From: CAVVFX01 sp963747535
Lineage (GTDB): Bacteria; Acidobacteriota; Terriglobia; Bryobacterales; Bryobacteraceae
Direction: 5' to 3'
Assembly (NCBI GenBank): GCA_963747535.1
Contig: CAVVFX010000019.1
Coordinates: forward strand, 183,394-247,393
Length of the DNA stretch: 64,000 bases
Shown: positions 44,108 through 53,244 of the stretch, in pieces
Numbering within the stretch: position 1 is the stretch's first letter
Layout: every line of letters starts with the position of its first letter
Made by a program: the position numbers and the translations under genes
The notes under the pieces: model-generated
What the model was told of the DNA's origin: nothing
Seen by the model: the letters and a program-made list of their open reading frames with translations, nothing else
The model's database searches: none

Positions 44108-45310
44108 ATGAAATCACTTGACACGCTGATTCTGTTTGTTCCACTTATCGCAGGCTTTGCGCAGACGGCTGATCAATCACCTCCTGCATACTTTACCGTC
44201 TACAACGAAACCGATAACAACACTGTGTCACAGCAGTTTGTCGTCAAGATCAACAATCCGTCAGTCATCGCGCAAGCCCGCGCAATGCTGGCTAACCCTG
44301 CGGCGGGGTCCGCACACGTCATAGGCACGGTCGTAAAAGCTCCTTCCTACTTCAATGCACCCTGGAGTTTTCACGTTGACCCGGCATCAGTCAGTTTCTC
44401 CGACTTTAGCGTTGAAGTTTGCGATGCATCTACCTCCTATGTTGAAGACCATCTCACCGAGGTGGGAGAGGCTCTCCTGCCTGACAACGTTTGGTGTCCC
44501 TGGAGTTCGCACCTACTGGCCGAGGTTCCCGCACCTGCAGGCGCTGCGACTTCCCTTCGCGTCGCGTCCGCCGCCAGCGACAGCGAGGCGGCCATTAGTC
44601 CCGGCGCCCTGATTTCCATAGACGGGCAGAATCTGACCGGCCAAACCGAACAGGCAGGCTCGTCGGAATCGGTCCTCACGCTCGCAGGTGTAACCGTGGA
44701 TATCAAAGCCGCGAGCGAAGCGGAAAACCGGCATCTTAACCTGCTGTTTGCTTCTCCTCTCCAGGTCAATGCGTTGCTTCCTGCCGATCTGCCACCGGGG
44801 CCGGTGTCGATCTCCGTAACGAGTGCGACTGGAGACGCGTTCCAGGGAGCCTCGTACGTAGCAGCGATTGGACCGGCACTGTTCGCCGTTTCGCAAAACA
44901 ATCTTGACTATGCCGCGGCCACTCTCCAGCGAGTCCATGCGGACGGGACCACCTCAATTGAGTCGCTGGTCGCAGTTGACCTCGGGACCGGACAACTCGC
45001 ACCCGTACCCTTGGACTTTGGCCCGTCCACCGACGAGTTGTACCTTTCGCTCTATGGAACCGGTTTTGCTACTTCGAATGCGAGCGCAGTGTCTCTGTTG
45101 CTCGCCGGTGAGTCAACGCCGGTTTTATTTGCGGGGCCTCAGGGTCAGGTTGCGGGCCTCGATCAAATCAATATCCCCCTCTCCCGGACACTCAGCGCTC
45201 AACCGTTCGTTGATCTTCAACCAATCGTGAGGAATCCGAACGGATATCCGGTAAAGACAAATCTGGTTCGCCTCCTCATTCACAGTTCTGCCACAGATTC
45301 TGTGGAGTAG
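44108..45310 (+). CDS. BP74-like domain fused to a Solibacter-type C-terminal region
   Basis: 400 residues from the ATG at 44108 (signal MKSLDTLILFVPLIAGFAQ). Residues about 25-145 resemble the N-terminal domain of Dictyostelium BP74: NPSVIAQARAML, WSFHVDPASVSFSD, VEVCDASTSYVEDH and WCPWSSHLLAE. The C-terminal 250 residues fit the Solibacter family TIGR03437 pattern (ISPGALISIDGQNLT; LQVNALLPADLPPG; LYLSLYGTGF; VAGLDQINIPL). The final residues (SATDSVE) and the stop come from an R2 repeat. Secreted, perhaps ligand-binding. Confidence 0.75.
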   Translation: MKSLDTLILFVPLIAGFAQTADQSPPAYFTVYNETDNNTVSQQFVVKINNPSVIAQARAMLANPAAGSAHVIGTVVKAPSYFNAPWSFHVDPASVSFSDFSVEVCDASTSYVEDHLTEVGEALLPDNVWCPWSSHLLAEVPAPAGAATSLRVASAASDSEAAISPGALISIDGQNLTGQTEQAGSSESVLTLAGVTVDIKAASEAENRHLNLLFASPLQVNALLPADLPPGPVSISVTSATGDAFQGASYVAAIGPALFAVSQNNLDYAAATLQRVHADGTTSIESLVAVDLGTGQLAPVPLDFGPSTDELYLSLYGTGFATSNASAVSLLLAGESTPVLFAGPQGQVAGLDQINIPLSRTLSAQPFVDLQPIVRNPNGYPVKTNLVRLLIHSSATDSVE

Positions 45311-45372
45311 GCCTTTGGCCTCCCGTAGGGCAGACCATCGATTTTTGTGGTCTGCCCGGCTGCGGAGCAGCC
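45287..45372 (-). repeat. R2 fragment joined to R1 repeat, copy G
   Basis: TGCCACAG...TGTGGAGTAGGCC-TTTGGCCT (R2, 45287-45320) runs straight into R1 in reverse orientation (45323-45372; reverse-strand loop CAAAAATCGA). It overlaps the last codons and stop of the BP74-like gene. Confidence 0.8.
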
Positions 45373-45393
45373 TGTTAGGATCACGCTCCTAAA

Positions 45394-46068
45394 CTACTTT
45401 ATGCTGTCTCGGCTGGGCTCCAGCCGGTAGTAATTAAGTTGCTGCGGCTGGCCGGGAGACTCCGGAACCCAGCACAGTGGTCCCGTGGCCAGTTGAGCGC
45501 CGCGGACTGCCTGCCATCGGATAATTCCGCGTCTATCTCGGAACAGAACCTCTAGGTTTCCGGTTCCCCCTCGCCAGCCCGTTGGCTCATTCGTCGAACC
45601 GATGATGGTCGAGCCCGCGGGAAACGTGTCAGTGACCTTCTGATCGTGCAGCGCAGGAGGCGCGCAGGCGAGAACCCCGCCGCTGGTAGTCACGCTGAGT
45701 GGCAAACCCCAGACGGTGCCGCTTGCATCCTGAAAGAGCCCGACCCGCTCCCCGGTCCCGTTCTGATCCGGCGTGGGGTGGTTCCCGGCGGTAATCAACG
45801 GGCCGTAGGTGGCTTCGACTTCGCCTAGCGACAAGTAAGGCGCCTGCGCCGGATCGTGGTGTTTGCCGCACGCCGTAAATGCCATCGTGACGCCCGCGAC
45901 GACCGCGAAAGTCCAGGACAGCGCGCGTCTATCCCTTTGACGCTTCTCGGTACCCGGACAGCTCCGGAACCAATAAGTATTCTTTTCAAGTAAGTCGGCC
46001 ACCGTGTTTACGGTTGCACGCGAGTGTCCATTCAGCTCGACGCTCGGCAAGCCTTGAGCAGTCCTCAT
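45394..46068 (-). CDS. Predicted lipoprotein, unknown family
   Basis: About 224 residues from the ATG at 46068; the true start may be further in, because the lipobox (MAFTACGKHH) stands about 65 residues in. The exported part has GEVEATYGPLITAGNHP, AGSTIIGSTNEPTGW and VLFRDRRGIIRWQAVRG repeats of beta strands. No family recognised. An internal start would leave the 5' part to the leader region described at 46168. Confidence 0.5.
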   Translation of the reverse strand: MRTAQGLPSVELNGHSRATVNTVADLLEKNTYWFRSCPGTEKRQRDRRALSWTFAVVAGVTMAFTACGKHHDPAQAPYLSLGEVEATYGPLITAGNHPTPDQNGTGERVGLFQDASGTVWGLPLSVTTSGGVLACAPPALHDQKVTDTFPAGSTIIGSTNEPTGWRGGTGNLEVLFRDRRGIIRWQAVRGAQLATGPLCWVPESPGQPQQLNYYRLEPSRDSIK

Positions 46069-46167
46069 GGATCCATTTAACCGCCACCGTGTCGAAAGCT
46101 TACGACACATCGTCGCCACGTTTCACGGCGCCCGCCTCGCTGTTCGTCTGTAAGCTCTTTAAACACC

Positions 46168-46196
46168 CCTCCGGCAGGTGCTGGAGGCCCTTTTTT
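46168..46196 (+). terminator. Orphan intrinsic terminator upstream of the antiporter gene
   Basis: CCTCCGGCA-GG-TGCTGGAGG (9-bp stem, one G-U pair) followed by CCC and six T residues. No plus-strand gene ends here: the upstream gene is divergent. It is therefore a candidate leader/attenuator terminator or the end of a small RNA. Confidence 0.75.
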
Positions 46197-46317
46197 CCTT
46201 TGGACCCGCAGTTGCCTTGTTATCGAAAGTTAGCCGCCTGACTTTTCTTGAAGGACCGATTTCCGCTATGACCAACTTTCTCCCGCAACGCAACTCCATT
46301 CCAGACCGAGCACTGCT

Positions 46318-47502
46318 ATGAACGAGCCCATGTTCATCTTTCGCGACATCGCCACGGTCTTCGCGGGCGCCTTCATCGCCAGCCTCTTGTTCTGGCGCCT
46401 CCGCCAGCCGCTGATTCTCGGCTACGTCTTCGCCGGCCTCCTCCTCAGCCCGCTAACGCCGGGGCCCCAGGTCCATGACGTCCGGACGTTCGAAATGATG
46501 GCCGAAGTCGGTGTCATCCTCCTGATGTTCTCAGTTGGCATCGAGTTTTCCGTTCCTGACCTGCTCCGTGTGAAGTGGGTCGCGCTCATTGGCGCGCCAG
46601 TCGGCATTTCGCTTTCCATTGGGCTCGGTGTCGTTGCGGGCATTGTGCTGGGCTGGCCGCTTCCCCAGAGCGTCACCGTCGGCTGTATCATCTGCGTTGC
46701 CAGCACCATGGTTCTCATGCGCCTTCTCATGGATCGCGGCGAACTCGGCTCCGAACCCGGCCGCCTGATGGTCACCCTCACGCTCGTCGAAGATCTCGCT
46801 GTCATTATTCTCACGGTGCTCCTTCCCGGCCTCGGTTCTTCCAGCAGTGCGGACTTTGCCCAGGTCTTCTGGAAAATCAGCAAAGCTGTGCTCTTACTTG
46901 TCCCGGTTGTCGTCGTCGGCTGGAAAATCGTTCCAGGGCTGCTCGCTCGCGTGGAAAAAACCTGCAACGACGAGATCTCTCTTCTTCTCGCGCTCACCAT
47001 TTGTCTTGTGGTTGCGGCCATCTCCGAGGCCGTTGGCCTGTCGCTCGCCCTGGGTGCGTTCGTCGGTGGCCTGCTTCTCGGCAACTCCGGTTACGCCCAC
47101 AAACTCGCCGCGAAAACGCTTCCCATTCGAGATGCCTTTGTTGCCCTCTTCTTCGTCACCGTCGGCATGCTCCTCGATCCGCGCACCTGGCTCTCCAGCT
47201 GGCGTCTTCTCGCCGTCATGATTGGGTTGATCCTGGTCGGCAAATTTGCGATTTGGTTCGCGGTCGTTCGCCTCTTCCGTTATCCCGCGAAAACAGCTTT
47301 GCGTGTCGGTGTTGGTCTCACGCAAATCGGCGAGTTTTCCTTTATCCTTGCCCAGGTCTCACTGCACTCAGGACTGATCGGGCCCGACGTTTACAACGCC
47401 ACCTTAGCCGCCTCGCTCATTACCATTTTGGCCAATGCCACTTTCTTCAAGCTGCTCAAACCCGTGCCCGCCGCTCCGGCGCAACAAGAAGTTTACGCGT
47501 GA
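46318..47502 (+). CDS. CPA2-type cation/proton antiporter (Kef-like, no RCK domain)
   Basis: 394 residues with about 12-13 membrane segments. PLILGYVFAGLLLSP, LLMFSVGIEFS, CVASTMVLMRLLMDRGELGS, LVEDLAVIILTVLLPGLG and LALGAFVGGLLLGNS match the KefB/YbaL-type exchangers. The C-terminal nucleotide-binding RCK (TrkA-N) domain of KefB/C is missing, as in many short CPA2 members. Likely exports K+ or Na+ for protons. It has a 5' region with an intrinsic terminator 120 bp upstream. Confidence 0.87.
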   Translation: MNEPMFIFRDIATVFAGAFIASLLFWRLRQPLILGYVFAGLLLSPLTPGPQVHDVRTFEMMAEVGVILLMFSVGIEFSVPDLLRVKWVALIGAPVGISLSIGLGVVAGIVLGWPLPQSVTVGCIICVASTMVLMRLLMDRGELGSEPGRLMVTLTLVEDLAVIILTVLLPGLGSSSSADFAQVFWKISKAVLLLVPVVVVGWKIVPGLLARVEKTCNDEISLLLALTICLVVAAISEAVGLSLALGAFVGGLLLGNSGYAHKLAAKTLPIRDAFVALFFVTVGMLLDPRTWLSSWRLLAVMIGLILVGKFAIWFAVVRLFRYPAKTALRVGVGLTQIGEFSFILAQVSLHSGLIGPDVYNATLAASLITILANATFFKLLKPVPAAPAQQEVYA

Positions 47503-47552
47503 ATCGCAGCCGCTCTGATTTGGCCATATGGGGCCGCGAAGTTGGCAGCGTT

Positions 47553-47665
47553 CGGTGGGGCGGGCGCCCTCGCCCGCTCGGAGGACCCTGCCTTCTCTTC
47601 AGAAAGCGGGACGAGGCGTCCAGCGCGTTCCAGGGGGGACCGCCCCACCAAGCCCGCGCCCGAGC
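47553..47665. repeat. Intergenic GC palindromes
   Basis: GGTGGGGCGGGCGCCC-TCGCCCG and a nearby GGGACCGCCCCACCAAGCCCG. They resemble the R2-type GTGGGGC core but were not matched in full. Confidence 0.45.
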
Positions 47666-47790
47666 GATTACCTGAGTCAGGTGGATATCCCCTGCGGCCA
47701 TTTCTCTGTCTGTCGAAAATCCTTGTTCCCCACGAATCATCGCGTATAGAATGATCTTCAGGGCGCAAACCGCGCCAAACGGAGGATGAA

Positions 47791-48732
47791 ATGTTCTGTC
47801 AGAGTTGTGGCGCCCAGGTAACGGGAGCCTTTTGTACTAAATGCGGTGCACGCGCAAGCCAACCATCACCGCCTTCCGCACCCCCACCGGCTTATGCTCC
47901 GCCCCCGCCGCCCCCGCCCGTACAATACGCGCCTCCACCTCCGCAGTATGCCCAGCCTCTAACTCCGCCGGCCAGGACTGGCGCGGGGTTGAAGATCCTG
48001 TTCGTCGTCCTGGCGATCCTGGGCGCGATGGGTATGCTCGCCATCGGAGGAGTCTGGTACGCCTGGCACAAAGCCAAGCAGGTCGCCGCGATCAATGGAA
48101 TCGATCTCAACGGCATCACCGAGACGCATCACGGACCCGTACGGCGCATCGATGCCTGTGCGCTGCTCACCAAAGAGGATCTGTCGCAGATTCTGTCGCT
48201 AAACGTCGAACGTTCGGAAGGCTCAGGCAAGTCCAGCCACTCCACTTGCCGCTACTACTCCTCTGGCGCCCAACAGCGGGCTCAGGATGAAGCCGTCGCT
48301 GCTAAGAAGAAACTGGAAGACGAGAGTAAAGCCGGAACCCCCGTCGATCAGGAACAAAAGGTAAGGGACGTCGGCAATATGATCCGTGGCATCACCGGCG
48401 CCGCCGGGGCTGCTGGGGGTGACGCTCCGATGCTGACCATCGAGGTCGAAGCGGAGAACGCCAAGGCCGCCATGGCCGGGTTCAAAATCGCGATGGGTCT
48501 GACGGGCGCTGCTATGAATGCCGAAGCCGACCATGATAAGTCTACTCGGGCCGCTCCCAACCTCGTGCACGAAAACGTGAAGGGAGTCGGCGACGAGGCC
48601 ATGTTTGGACCCCTTCTGAGCCTCTCCATGTTTCGTCAGGGCGACGTCTGCGTGCAAATCGACGGCCGTATGCTGCCCGGCGGACGCGACGCGCAGATCG
48701 CCATCGCCAAACGTATCTTCTCGAAATTGTAA
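47791..48732 (+). CDS. Zinc-ribbon, proline-rich membrane protein
   Basis: 313 residues. N-terminal zinc ribbon (CQSCG and CTKCG), a Pro-rich linker (PPPPPPPVQYAPPPP) and one membrane segment (LKILFVVLAILGAMGMLAI). The extracytoplasmic domain resembles the DUF3558 style (RIDACALLTKEDLSQIL; SHSTCRYYS; GVGDEAMFGP). Zinc-ribbon-plus-TM proteins of this layout are common in Acidobacteria and actinobacteria; function unknown. Confidence 0.7.
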   Translation: MFCQSCGAQVTGAFCTKCGARASQPSPPSAPPPAYAPPPPPPPVQYAPPPPQYAQPLTPPARTGAGLKILFVVLAILGAMGMLAIGGVWYAWHKAKQVAAINGIDLNGITETHHGPVRRIDACALLTKEDLSQILSLNVERSEGSGKSSHSTCRYYSSGAQQRAQDEAVAAKKKLEDESKAGTPVDQEQKVRDVGNMIRGITGAAGAAGGDAPMLTIEVEAENAKAAMAGFKIAMGLTGAAMNAEADHDKSTRAAPNLVHENVKGVGDEAMFGPLLSLSMFRQGDVCVQIDGRMLPGGRDAQIAIAKRIFSKL

Positions 48733-48745
48733 TCCTGAAGAAACC

Positions 48746-48783
48746 GTGCGAGCAGGCCCAATGCCCGCTCCACAACTACAATA
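48746..48783 (+). repeat. Degenerate R2-like repeat
   Basis: GCAGGCCCAATGCCCGCTCC-ACAA matches the core of R2 in reverse orientation. It precedes ftsY by a few bases. Confidence 0.5.
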
Positions 48784-48790
48784 GAGAAGA

Positions 48791-49762
48791 ATGATCCAAA
48801 CCCTCTTCGGCTCTGTGCCCCAGGAGCCGACTCTTCTTGAAAAACTCAAGAGCGGCGTCGAGAAAACCCGCGCGGGCTTGGTCTCGCGCATCGAAGATGT
48901 CATCGGCGCTCAGAAAAAAATCGACGCCGACCTGCTCGATGAGCTCGAATACACGCTCATCAGCGCCGACATCGGCGTCGCCACCACCCAGGAGATTCTC
49001 GACCGCATCCGCGAGCGCGTCGCCCGGCACCTCGTCAACGATTCGGCCGAACTGAAATCCCTGATCCGCGAACAGCTCCTTGAAATCCTGGAAGGCGCGC
49101 AGCGTCCCATCCTGCGCGTCGAATCGCCGCCCGCCGTCGTCATGGTCGTCGGCGTCAACGGCGCGGGCAAGACCACCACCATCGGCAAACTTGCCCAGAT
49201 GTATCATGCCGACGGACGCTCCGTCCTTATGTGTGCGGCCGACACCTTTCGCGCCGCGGCCATCGAACAACTGGAGGTGTGGGGCGAGCGCACCGGCACC
49301 GAAGTGATCCGCCAGAATCCCGGCTCCGATCCCAGCGCCGTGCTGTTTGATGCCCTGCATGCCGCGAAAGCGCGCCAGACCGACTACGTCATCGTGGACA
49401 CCGCCGGCCGGCTGCAGACCAAAACCAATCTCATGGCGGAACTCGAAAAGATGAGCCGCACCGCCGGCCGCGTCGTCCCCGGCGCACCTCACGAAGTCCT
49501 GCTGGTGCTCGATGCCACGACCGGCCAGAATGGCCTTGAGCAGGCCCGCAAGTTCACCGAATCTTCCGGCGTCACCGGAATCGTCCTGACCAAGCTGGAC
49601 GGCACCGCGAAGGGCGGCATCGTGGTCGCCATAGCGCGCGAACTGTCACTGCCCATCCGCTTCATCGGCGTCGGTGAAAAGGTCGACGACCTGCTCCCCT
49701 TCGATCCCGAGCGGTTCATCGATTCGCTTTTCGGCGCGCCGGCTGCTGCGCCCGCATCATGA
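48791..49762 (+). CDS. ftsY: Signal recognition particle receptor FtsY
   Basis: 323 residues. N-terminal four-helix N domain, then the GTPase G domain: GVNGAGKTTT (121-130), DTFRAAAIEQL, DTAGR and TKLDGTAKGG, ending in LPFDPERF. Lacks the long acidic A domain of E. coli FtsY. Docks SRP-ribosome complexes at the membrane. Starts a three-gene operon with ribD and ribE. Confidence 0.95.
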   Translation: MIQTLFGSVPQEPTLLEKLKSGVEKTRAGLVSRIEDVIGAQKKIDADLLDELEYTLISADIGVATTQEILDRIRERVARHLVNDSAELKSLIREQLLEILEGAQRPILRVESPPAVVMVVGVNGAGKTTTIGKLAQMYHADGRSVLMCAADTFRAAAIEQLEVWGERTGTEVIRQNPGSDPSAVLFDALHAAKARQTDYVIVDTAGRLQTKTNLMAELEKMSRTAGRVVPGAPHEVLLVLDATTGQNGLEQARKFTESSGVTGIVLTKLDGTAKGGIVVAIARELSLPIRFIGVGEKVDDLLPFDPERFIDSLFGAPAAAPAS

Positions 49763-50904
49763 ACACCGGACAGGACGCGGTCTGGCTCCGGGAAGCGCTG
49801 GAACTGGCCCGCCTGGGACGAGGCCAGGCGAGTCCCAACCCCATGGTCGGCGCGGTGATCGTGCGCCACGGCGACGCCATTGGCCGCGGCTTCCACGTCT
49901 ATGCCAACCGGAAACACGCGGAAGTGTTGGCCATCGAAGAAGCCGTCGGTCACTCACCCGAAGGCGCCCGCGGCGCGACGCTCTATATCAATCTGGAGCC
50001 TTGTTCACACCAGGGACGCACACCGCCTTGCGCCGACTCCATCATCGCCGCGGGCATCGTGCGAGTGGTCGCCTCCATGCAGGATCCCAACCCTCTGGTC
50101 GCCGGCGACGGCTTCCGCAAACTGCTGGCTGCGGGCATCGCCGTCGAAGTCCACCAGGAGAGTTCCGCGGCTGCCAAAAAACTCAACGAAGCTTTCGTCC
50201 ACTTCATGCACACGCGCCGACCTCTGGTCACGCTGAAAACCGCTCTGACCCTGGACGGCAAAATCGCCGCGCCCGACGACAATCGCGGCTGGATCACCAG
50301 CGAAATCGCACGCGCCCATGTCCAGGGACTGCGCCATCAATGCGACGCGATCCTCACCGGCATCGGCACCGCGCTCGCCGACGACCCCCTGCTGACCGAT
50401 CGTAGCGGCCTCCCGCGCAGCCATCCGCTCCTGCGGGTAGTGCTCGATTCGCGCCTGCGCCTCCCCATCACGTCGCGCCTCGTCACCAGTTGTCAGGATG
50501 ACGTTGCCGTGGTCACCACTTCCGCCGCGCCTCCGGAAAAGCGTAAGGCGCTCGAAAAAGCCGGCGTCAAGGTGCTGGTCTTCGACGGCCCTTTTGGCCG
50601 CGCGGATGTGCGCCGCACCATCGACTGGCTGGGCGAGCAGCGATGGCTCTCGGTGCTGGTCGAGGCCGGCAGTCATCTGAACTGGTCGGTGCTCGAAGCC
50701 GAGTGTGCCGACAAAATCTTTTTCTATTACGCGCCCAAAATCCTCGGCGGCACGCAGTCGATGTCCATGGCCGGCGGCATCGGACGGCGGCGGCGCATCG
50801 ATGCCATTCGCGTGCGCGACGTGCAGTTGCATCCCATCGCGCCGGACGAGTTCGCGGTAGAAGCTTATGTTGTAAAGGAGCTGGATGTTCACCGGGATAG
50901 TTGA
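49759..50904 (+). CDS. ribD: Bifunctional riboflavin deaminase-reductase RibD
   Basis: 381 residues, overlapping ftsY by four bases (ATGA). N-terminal deaminase with HAEVLAIEEA and PC(x8)PC zinc ligands (EPCSHQGRTPPC). C-terminal reductase: TLKTALTLDGKIA, SEIARAHVQGLRHQCDAIL, VEAGSHLNWSVL. Converts 2,5-diamino-6-ribosylamino pyrimidinone phosphate in two steps toward riboflavin. 20-bp overlap with ribE. Confidence 0.95.
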   Translation: MNTGQDAVWLREALELARLGRGQASPNPMVGAVIVRHGDAIGRGFHVYANRKHAEVLAIEEAVGHSPEGARGATLYINLEPCSHQGRTPPCADSIIAAGIVRVVASMQDPNPLVAGDGFRKLLAAGIAVEVHQESSAAAKKLNEAFVHFMHTRRPLVTLKTALTLDGKIAAPDDNRGWITSEIARAHVQGLRHQCDAILTGIGTALADDPLLTDRSGLPRSHPLLRVVLDSRLRLPITSRLVTSCQDDVAVVTTSAAPPEKRKALEKAGVKVLVFDGPFGRADVRRTIDWLGEQRWLSVLVEAGSHLNWSVLEAECADKIFFYYAPKILGGTQSMSMAGGIGRRRRIDAIRVRDVQLHPIAPDEFAVEAYVVKELDVHRDS

Positions 50905-51472
50905 AGAGCTGGGGATTGTCGAATCCATCGATCATCACGACGCCGGCGCGCGTCTCGTAGTACGCAGTCGGATTGCGGCGCGCCTCTCGCAAGGCGGCAG
51001 CATCGCGGTGAATGGAGTGTGTCTGACGGCGCTTCATCCCGACAGTAGTTCGTTCGCCGCCGACCTCGCGCCCGAGACCCTGCGCGCCAGCAACCTGGGC
51101 GATCTTCGCGCCTCGTCGAGCGTCAATCTGGAACTGCCGGTGACTCCTCAGACGCTGCTCAGCGGGCATATTGTCCAGGGTCACGTCGACGGCACCGGCG
51201 AGTTGCTCTCGCTGGAGGCCCTGGGCAGCGAAAACTGGTGGCTTCGGGTGCGGATACCCGAGGAACTCGACCGCTACATAGTCTATAAAGGTTCGCTCGC
51301 CATCGATGGCATCAGCCTGACGGTAGCGGCGATCGCTGATCGCATCGCCTCGGTAACGATCATCCCGCATACCCACGCCCACACCACCCTCGGTACTCAT
51401 AAACCCGGAGACCGTCTGAATCTCGAATGCGACGTCCTGGCGAAGTACGTCGAAAAGCTGCTGACCCCCTAA
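50885..51472 (+). CDS. ribE: Riboflavin synthase alpha subunit RibE
   Basis: 195 residues starting MFTGIVEELG. Two lumazine-binding repeats, each with a GG-SIAVNGVCLT or GSLAIDGISLTV core, and GHIVQGHVDGTGEL between them. Dismutates two lumazines to riboflavin. The start lies 20 bp inside ribD (no FMN riboswitch is visible nearby). Confidence 0.95.
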   Translation: MFTGIVEELGIVESIDHHDAGARLVVRSRIAARLSQGGSIAVNGVCLTALHPDSSSFAADLAPETLRASNLGDLRASSSVNLELPVTPQTLLSGHIVQGHVDGTGELLSLEALGSENWWLRVRIPEELDRYIVYKGSLAIDGISLTVAAIADRIASVTIIPHTHAHTTLGTHKPGDRLNLECDVLAKYVEKLLTP

Positions 51473-51878
51473 CGATCTCAGCCGTAGGACAGACCATCGT
51501 CTTTTGTGGTCTGTCCGGCTGCGGAGCAGCCGTCCCGGCTTTGGCCTTTTGTGGGGCGGACGCCCACGTCTGCAAGCGACCCCCTGGTCGCCCTTGTCTC
51601 CCAAGCGACAGGCTTTGGTGTGCGAAGCGGCCTGGGTTGCGGCTGTTTGTGCGGCTTTGCCCCCCACCCACCATTCGAGACGAAGCCGGAGAAATGAGCT
51701 TTCGCCTTTACAAGTGCCCGCTGCTTCGCAAGAAGTTGAAATTCAAATGGCCAAAGTCCAGCCGGCGGCGGAGCAGCCGTCATACCGTCCCCTACGCGCC
51801 ATTGCGCGCCACCCCATCCCTTCCCTCTCCCCTCCCCACGTGGCATAATGAAGCCAGCTTTTTATACGGAGGTTCCTT
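51473..51878. other. Repeat-bearing intergenic region
   Basis: About 405 bp. It contains R1 copy H (51482-51531) and further GC-rich fragments. No gene was recognised. Confidence 0.5.
51482..51531 (-). repeat. R1 palindromic repeat, copy H (compensatory change)
   Basis: The arms read GGACAGACCA and TGGTCTGTCC: both arms changed together from the family form GGGCAGACCA/TGGTCTGCCC, keeping the pairing. Loop CAAAAGACGA on the reverse strand. Confidence 0.85.
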
Positions 51879-53174
51879 ATGCGGAACTCGGCGCGCATCC
51901 TTTTCCTGACGACCGCCATCTGCGCTTCCCTGTATGCCCAGGCCAAAGGAGGAGGCGCACCAATAGGAGCCGGAACGCCCCCCGGCACGCCCACGACTCC
52001 CACCACCAACACCCCGACAACCAACACTCCGACGAACACCACCCCGAACAGTTTCCCGGGTATGTCACGTCCGATATACGTCTCCGGACGAGTGATGACA
52101 GAGGACGGTACTCCCCCGACCGGTTCCGTCAGCATTGTCAGGATCTGCAACGGGGTAACGCGAAATATGGGCTACACCGACAACAAGGGCTACTTCAGCT
52201 TCGACTTGAACCACGCGGATAGTTCCTTTCAGGACGCCAGCAATCCCGGCACGATTGGCACCGCCTCCGACCCGACGAGCACCAGAGCCTCGCTGGACAA
52301 TCCGATGTCCACCATGAGAGGGAACAACTCATCCTCCATGGGCATGGGCGGCCTCGGCGGCGGTGGAAACTCGAACGCGCTGATGGGCTGTGAACTGCGC
52401 GCGCAGTTGTCTGGTTATCGCTCGAGCGCGGTTCAACTGGCGCAGCGCCGGTCCATGGACGATCCCGACGTTGGCACCATTTTCTTACACCGTATGGGCA
52501 AGGACGAAGGCAGTACGGTCAGTATGACGTCCATGCTGGCGCCTAAAGACGCGAAGAAGGCCTTCGAAAAAGGCATGGACGCGCTCAAGAAGAAAAAGAC
52601 CGAGGACGCTGAGAAGGACTTTCAAAAGGCGGTCGAGGCATATCCCAAGTATGCGGATGCCTGGTTCCAACTGGGCATGCTGCAGTTGAACCAGAAGAAT
52701 ACCGGGGCGGCGCGGACCTCCTTCGGGCAGGCCATTGCCGCCGATCCGAAGCTGGTTACGCCTTACGTGCAACTGGCCATTCTCGATGCCCGCGAGGGCA
52801 AGTGGAAAGAGACGGCCGAGAGCAGCGGTAAAGCCATTCGCCTGGACCCGGTCGATTTTCCCGTAGCTTTCTACTTCGACGCTGTCGCCAATTACAATCT
52901 GCAGAACTATGACGAGGCGGAAAAAAGCGCGCGTCAACTTGAAAAGCTGGACACCCAGCATCGCTATCCCATGACGGACCGCATCCTTGCCTCGGTGCTG
53001 GCCCAAAAGAAGGACTATCCCGGCGCCGCGCAGCAGATGCGAGACTATCTGAAGTTCGCCGGCGACGCCAAAGATGCCGATGAAGTTCGCGGACAATTGC
53101 AACAACTCGAAAAGTTGATCACCGAGCAATCGGCGACCGCACAGCAAGCCGACCCCGCCCCCAAAGAGCAGTAA
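51879..53174 (+). CDS. Secreted TPR protein with regulatory-like domain
   Basis: 431 residues. Signal peptide (ARILFLTTAICASLYAQ), then a Thr/Pro-rich spacer and a CarboxypepD_reg-like segment (IYVSGRVMTEDGTPPTGSVS, GYFSFDL). The C-terminal half has TPR helices (KAFEKGMDALKKKKTEDAEK; YPKYADAWFQLGMLQL; PVAFYFDAVANYNL). Predicted periplasmic scaffold or adaptor. A good ribosome-binding site GGAGG (51870-51874) precedes the ATG. Confidence 0.78.
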   Translation: MRNSARILFLTTAICASLYAQAKGGGAPIGAGTPPGTPTTPTTNTPTTNTPTNTTPNSFPGMSRPIYVSGRVMTEDGTPPTGSVSIVRICNGVTRNMGYTDNKGYFSFDLNHADSSFQDASNPGTIGTASDPTSTRASLDNPMSTMRGNNSSSMGMGGLGGGGNSNALMGCELRAQLSGYRSSAVQLAQRRSMDDPDVGTIFLHRMGKDEGSTVSMTSMLAPKDAKKAFEKGMDALKKKKTEDAEKDFQKAVEAYPKYADAWFQLGMLQLNQKNTGAARTSFGQAIAADPKLVTPYVQLAILDAREGKWKETAESSGKAIRLDPVDFPVAFYFDAVANYNLQNYDEAEKSARQLEKLDTQHRYPMTDRILASVLAQKKDYPGAAQQMRDYLKFAGDAKDADEVRGQLQQLEKLITEQSATAQQADPAPKEQ

Positions 53175-53195
53175 CACTGACTATTTTCAGCCAAA

Positions 53196-53244
53196 CCGTG
53201 GCGCAGACCATCGTTTTTTGTGGTCTGCGGGCTGGGTAGCAGCC
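53196..53244 (-). repeat. R1 palindromic repeat, copy I (compensatory change)
   Basis: Arms CGCAGACCA and TGGTCTGCG: a second paired substitution relative to the family. Loop CAAAAAACGA on the reverse strand. Lies after the TPR gene stop. Confidence 0.85.
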
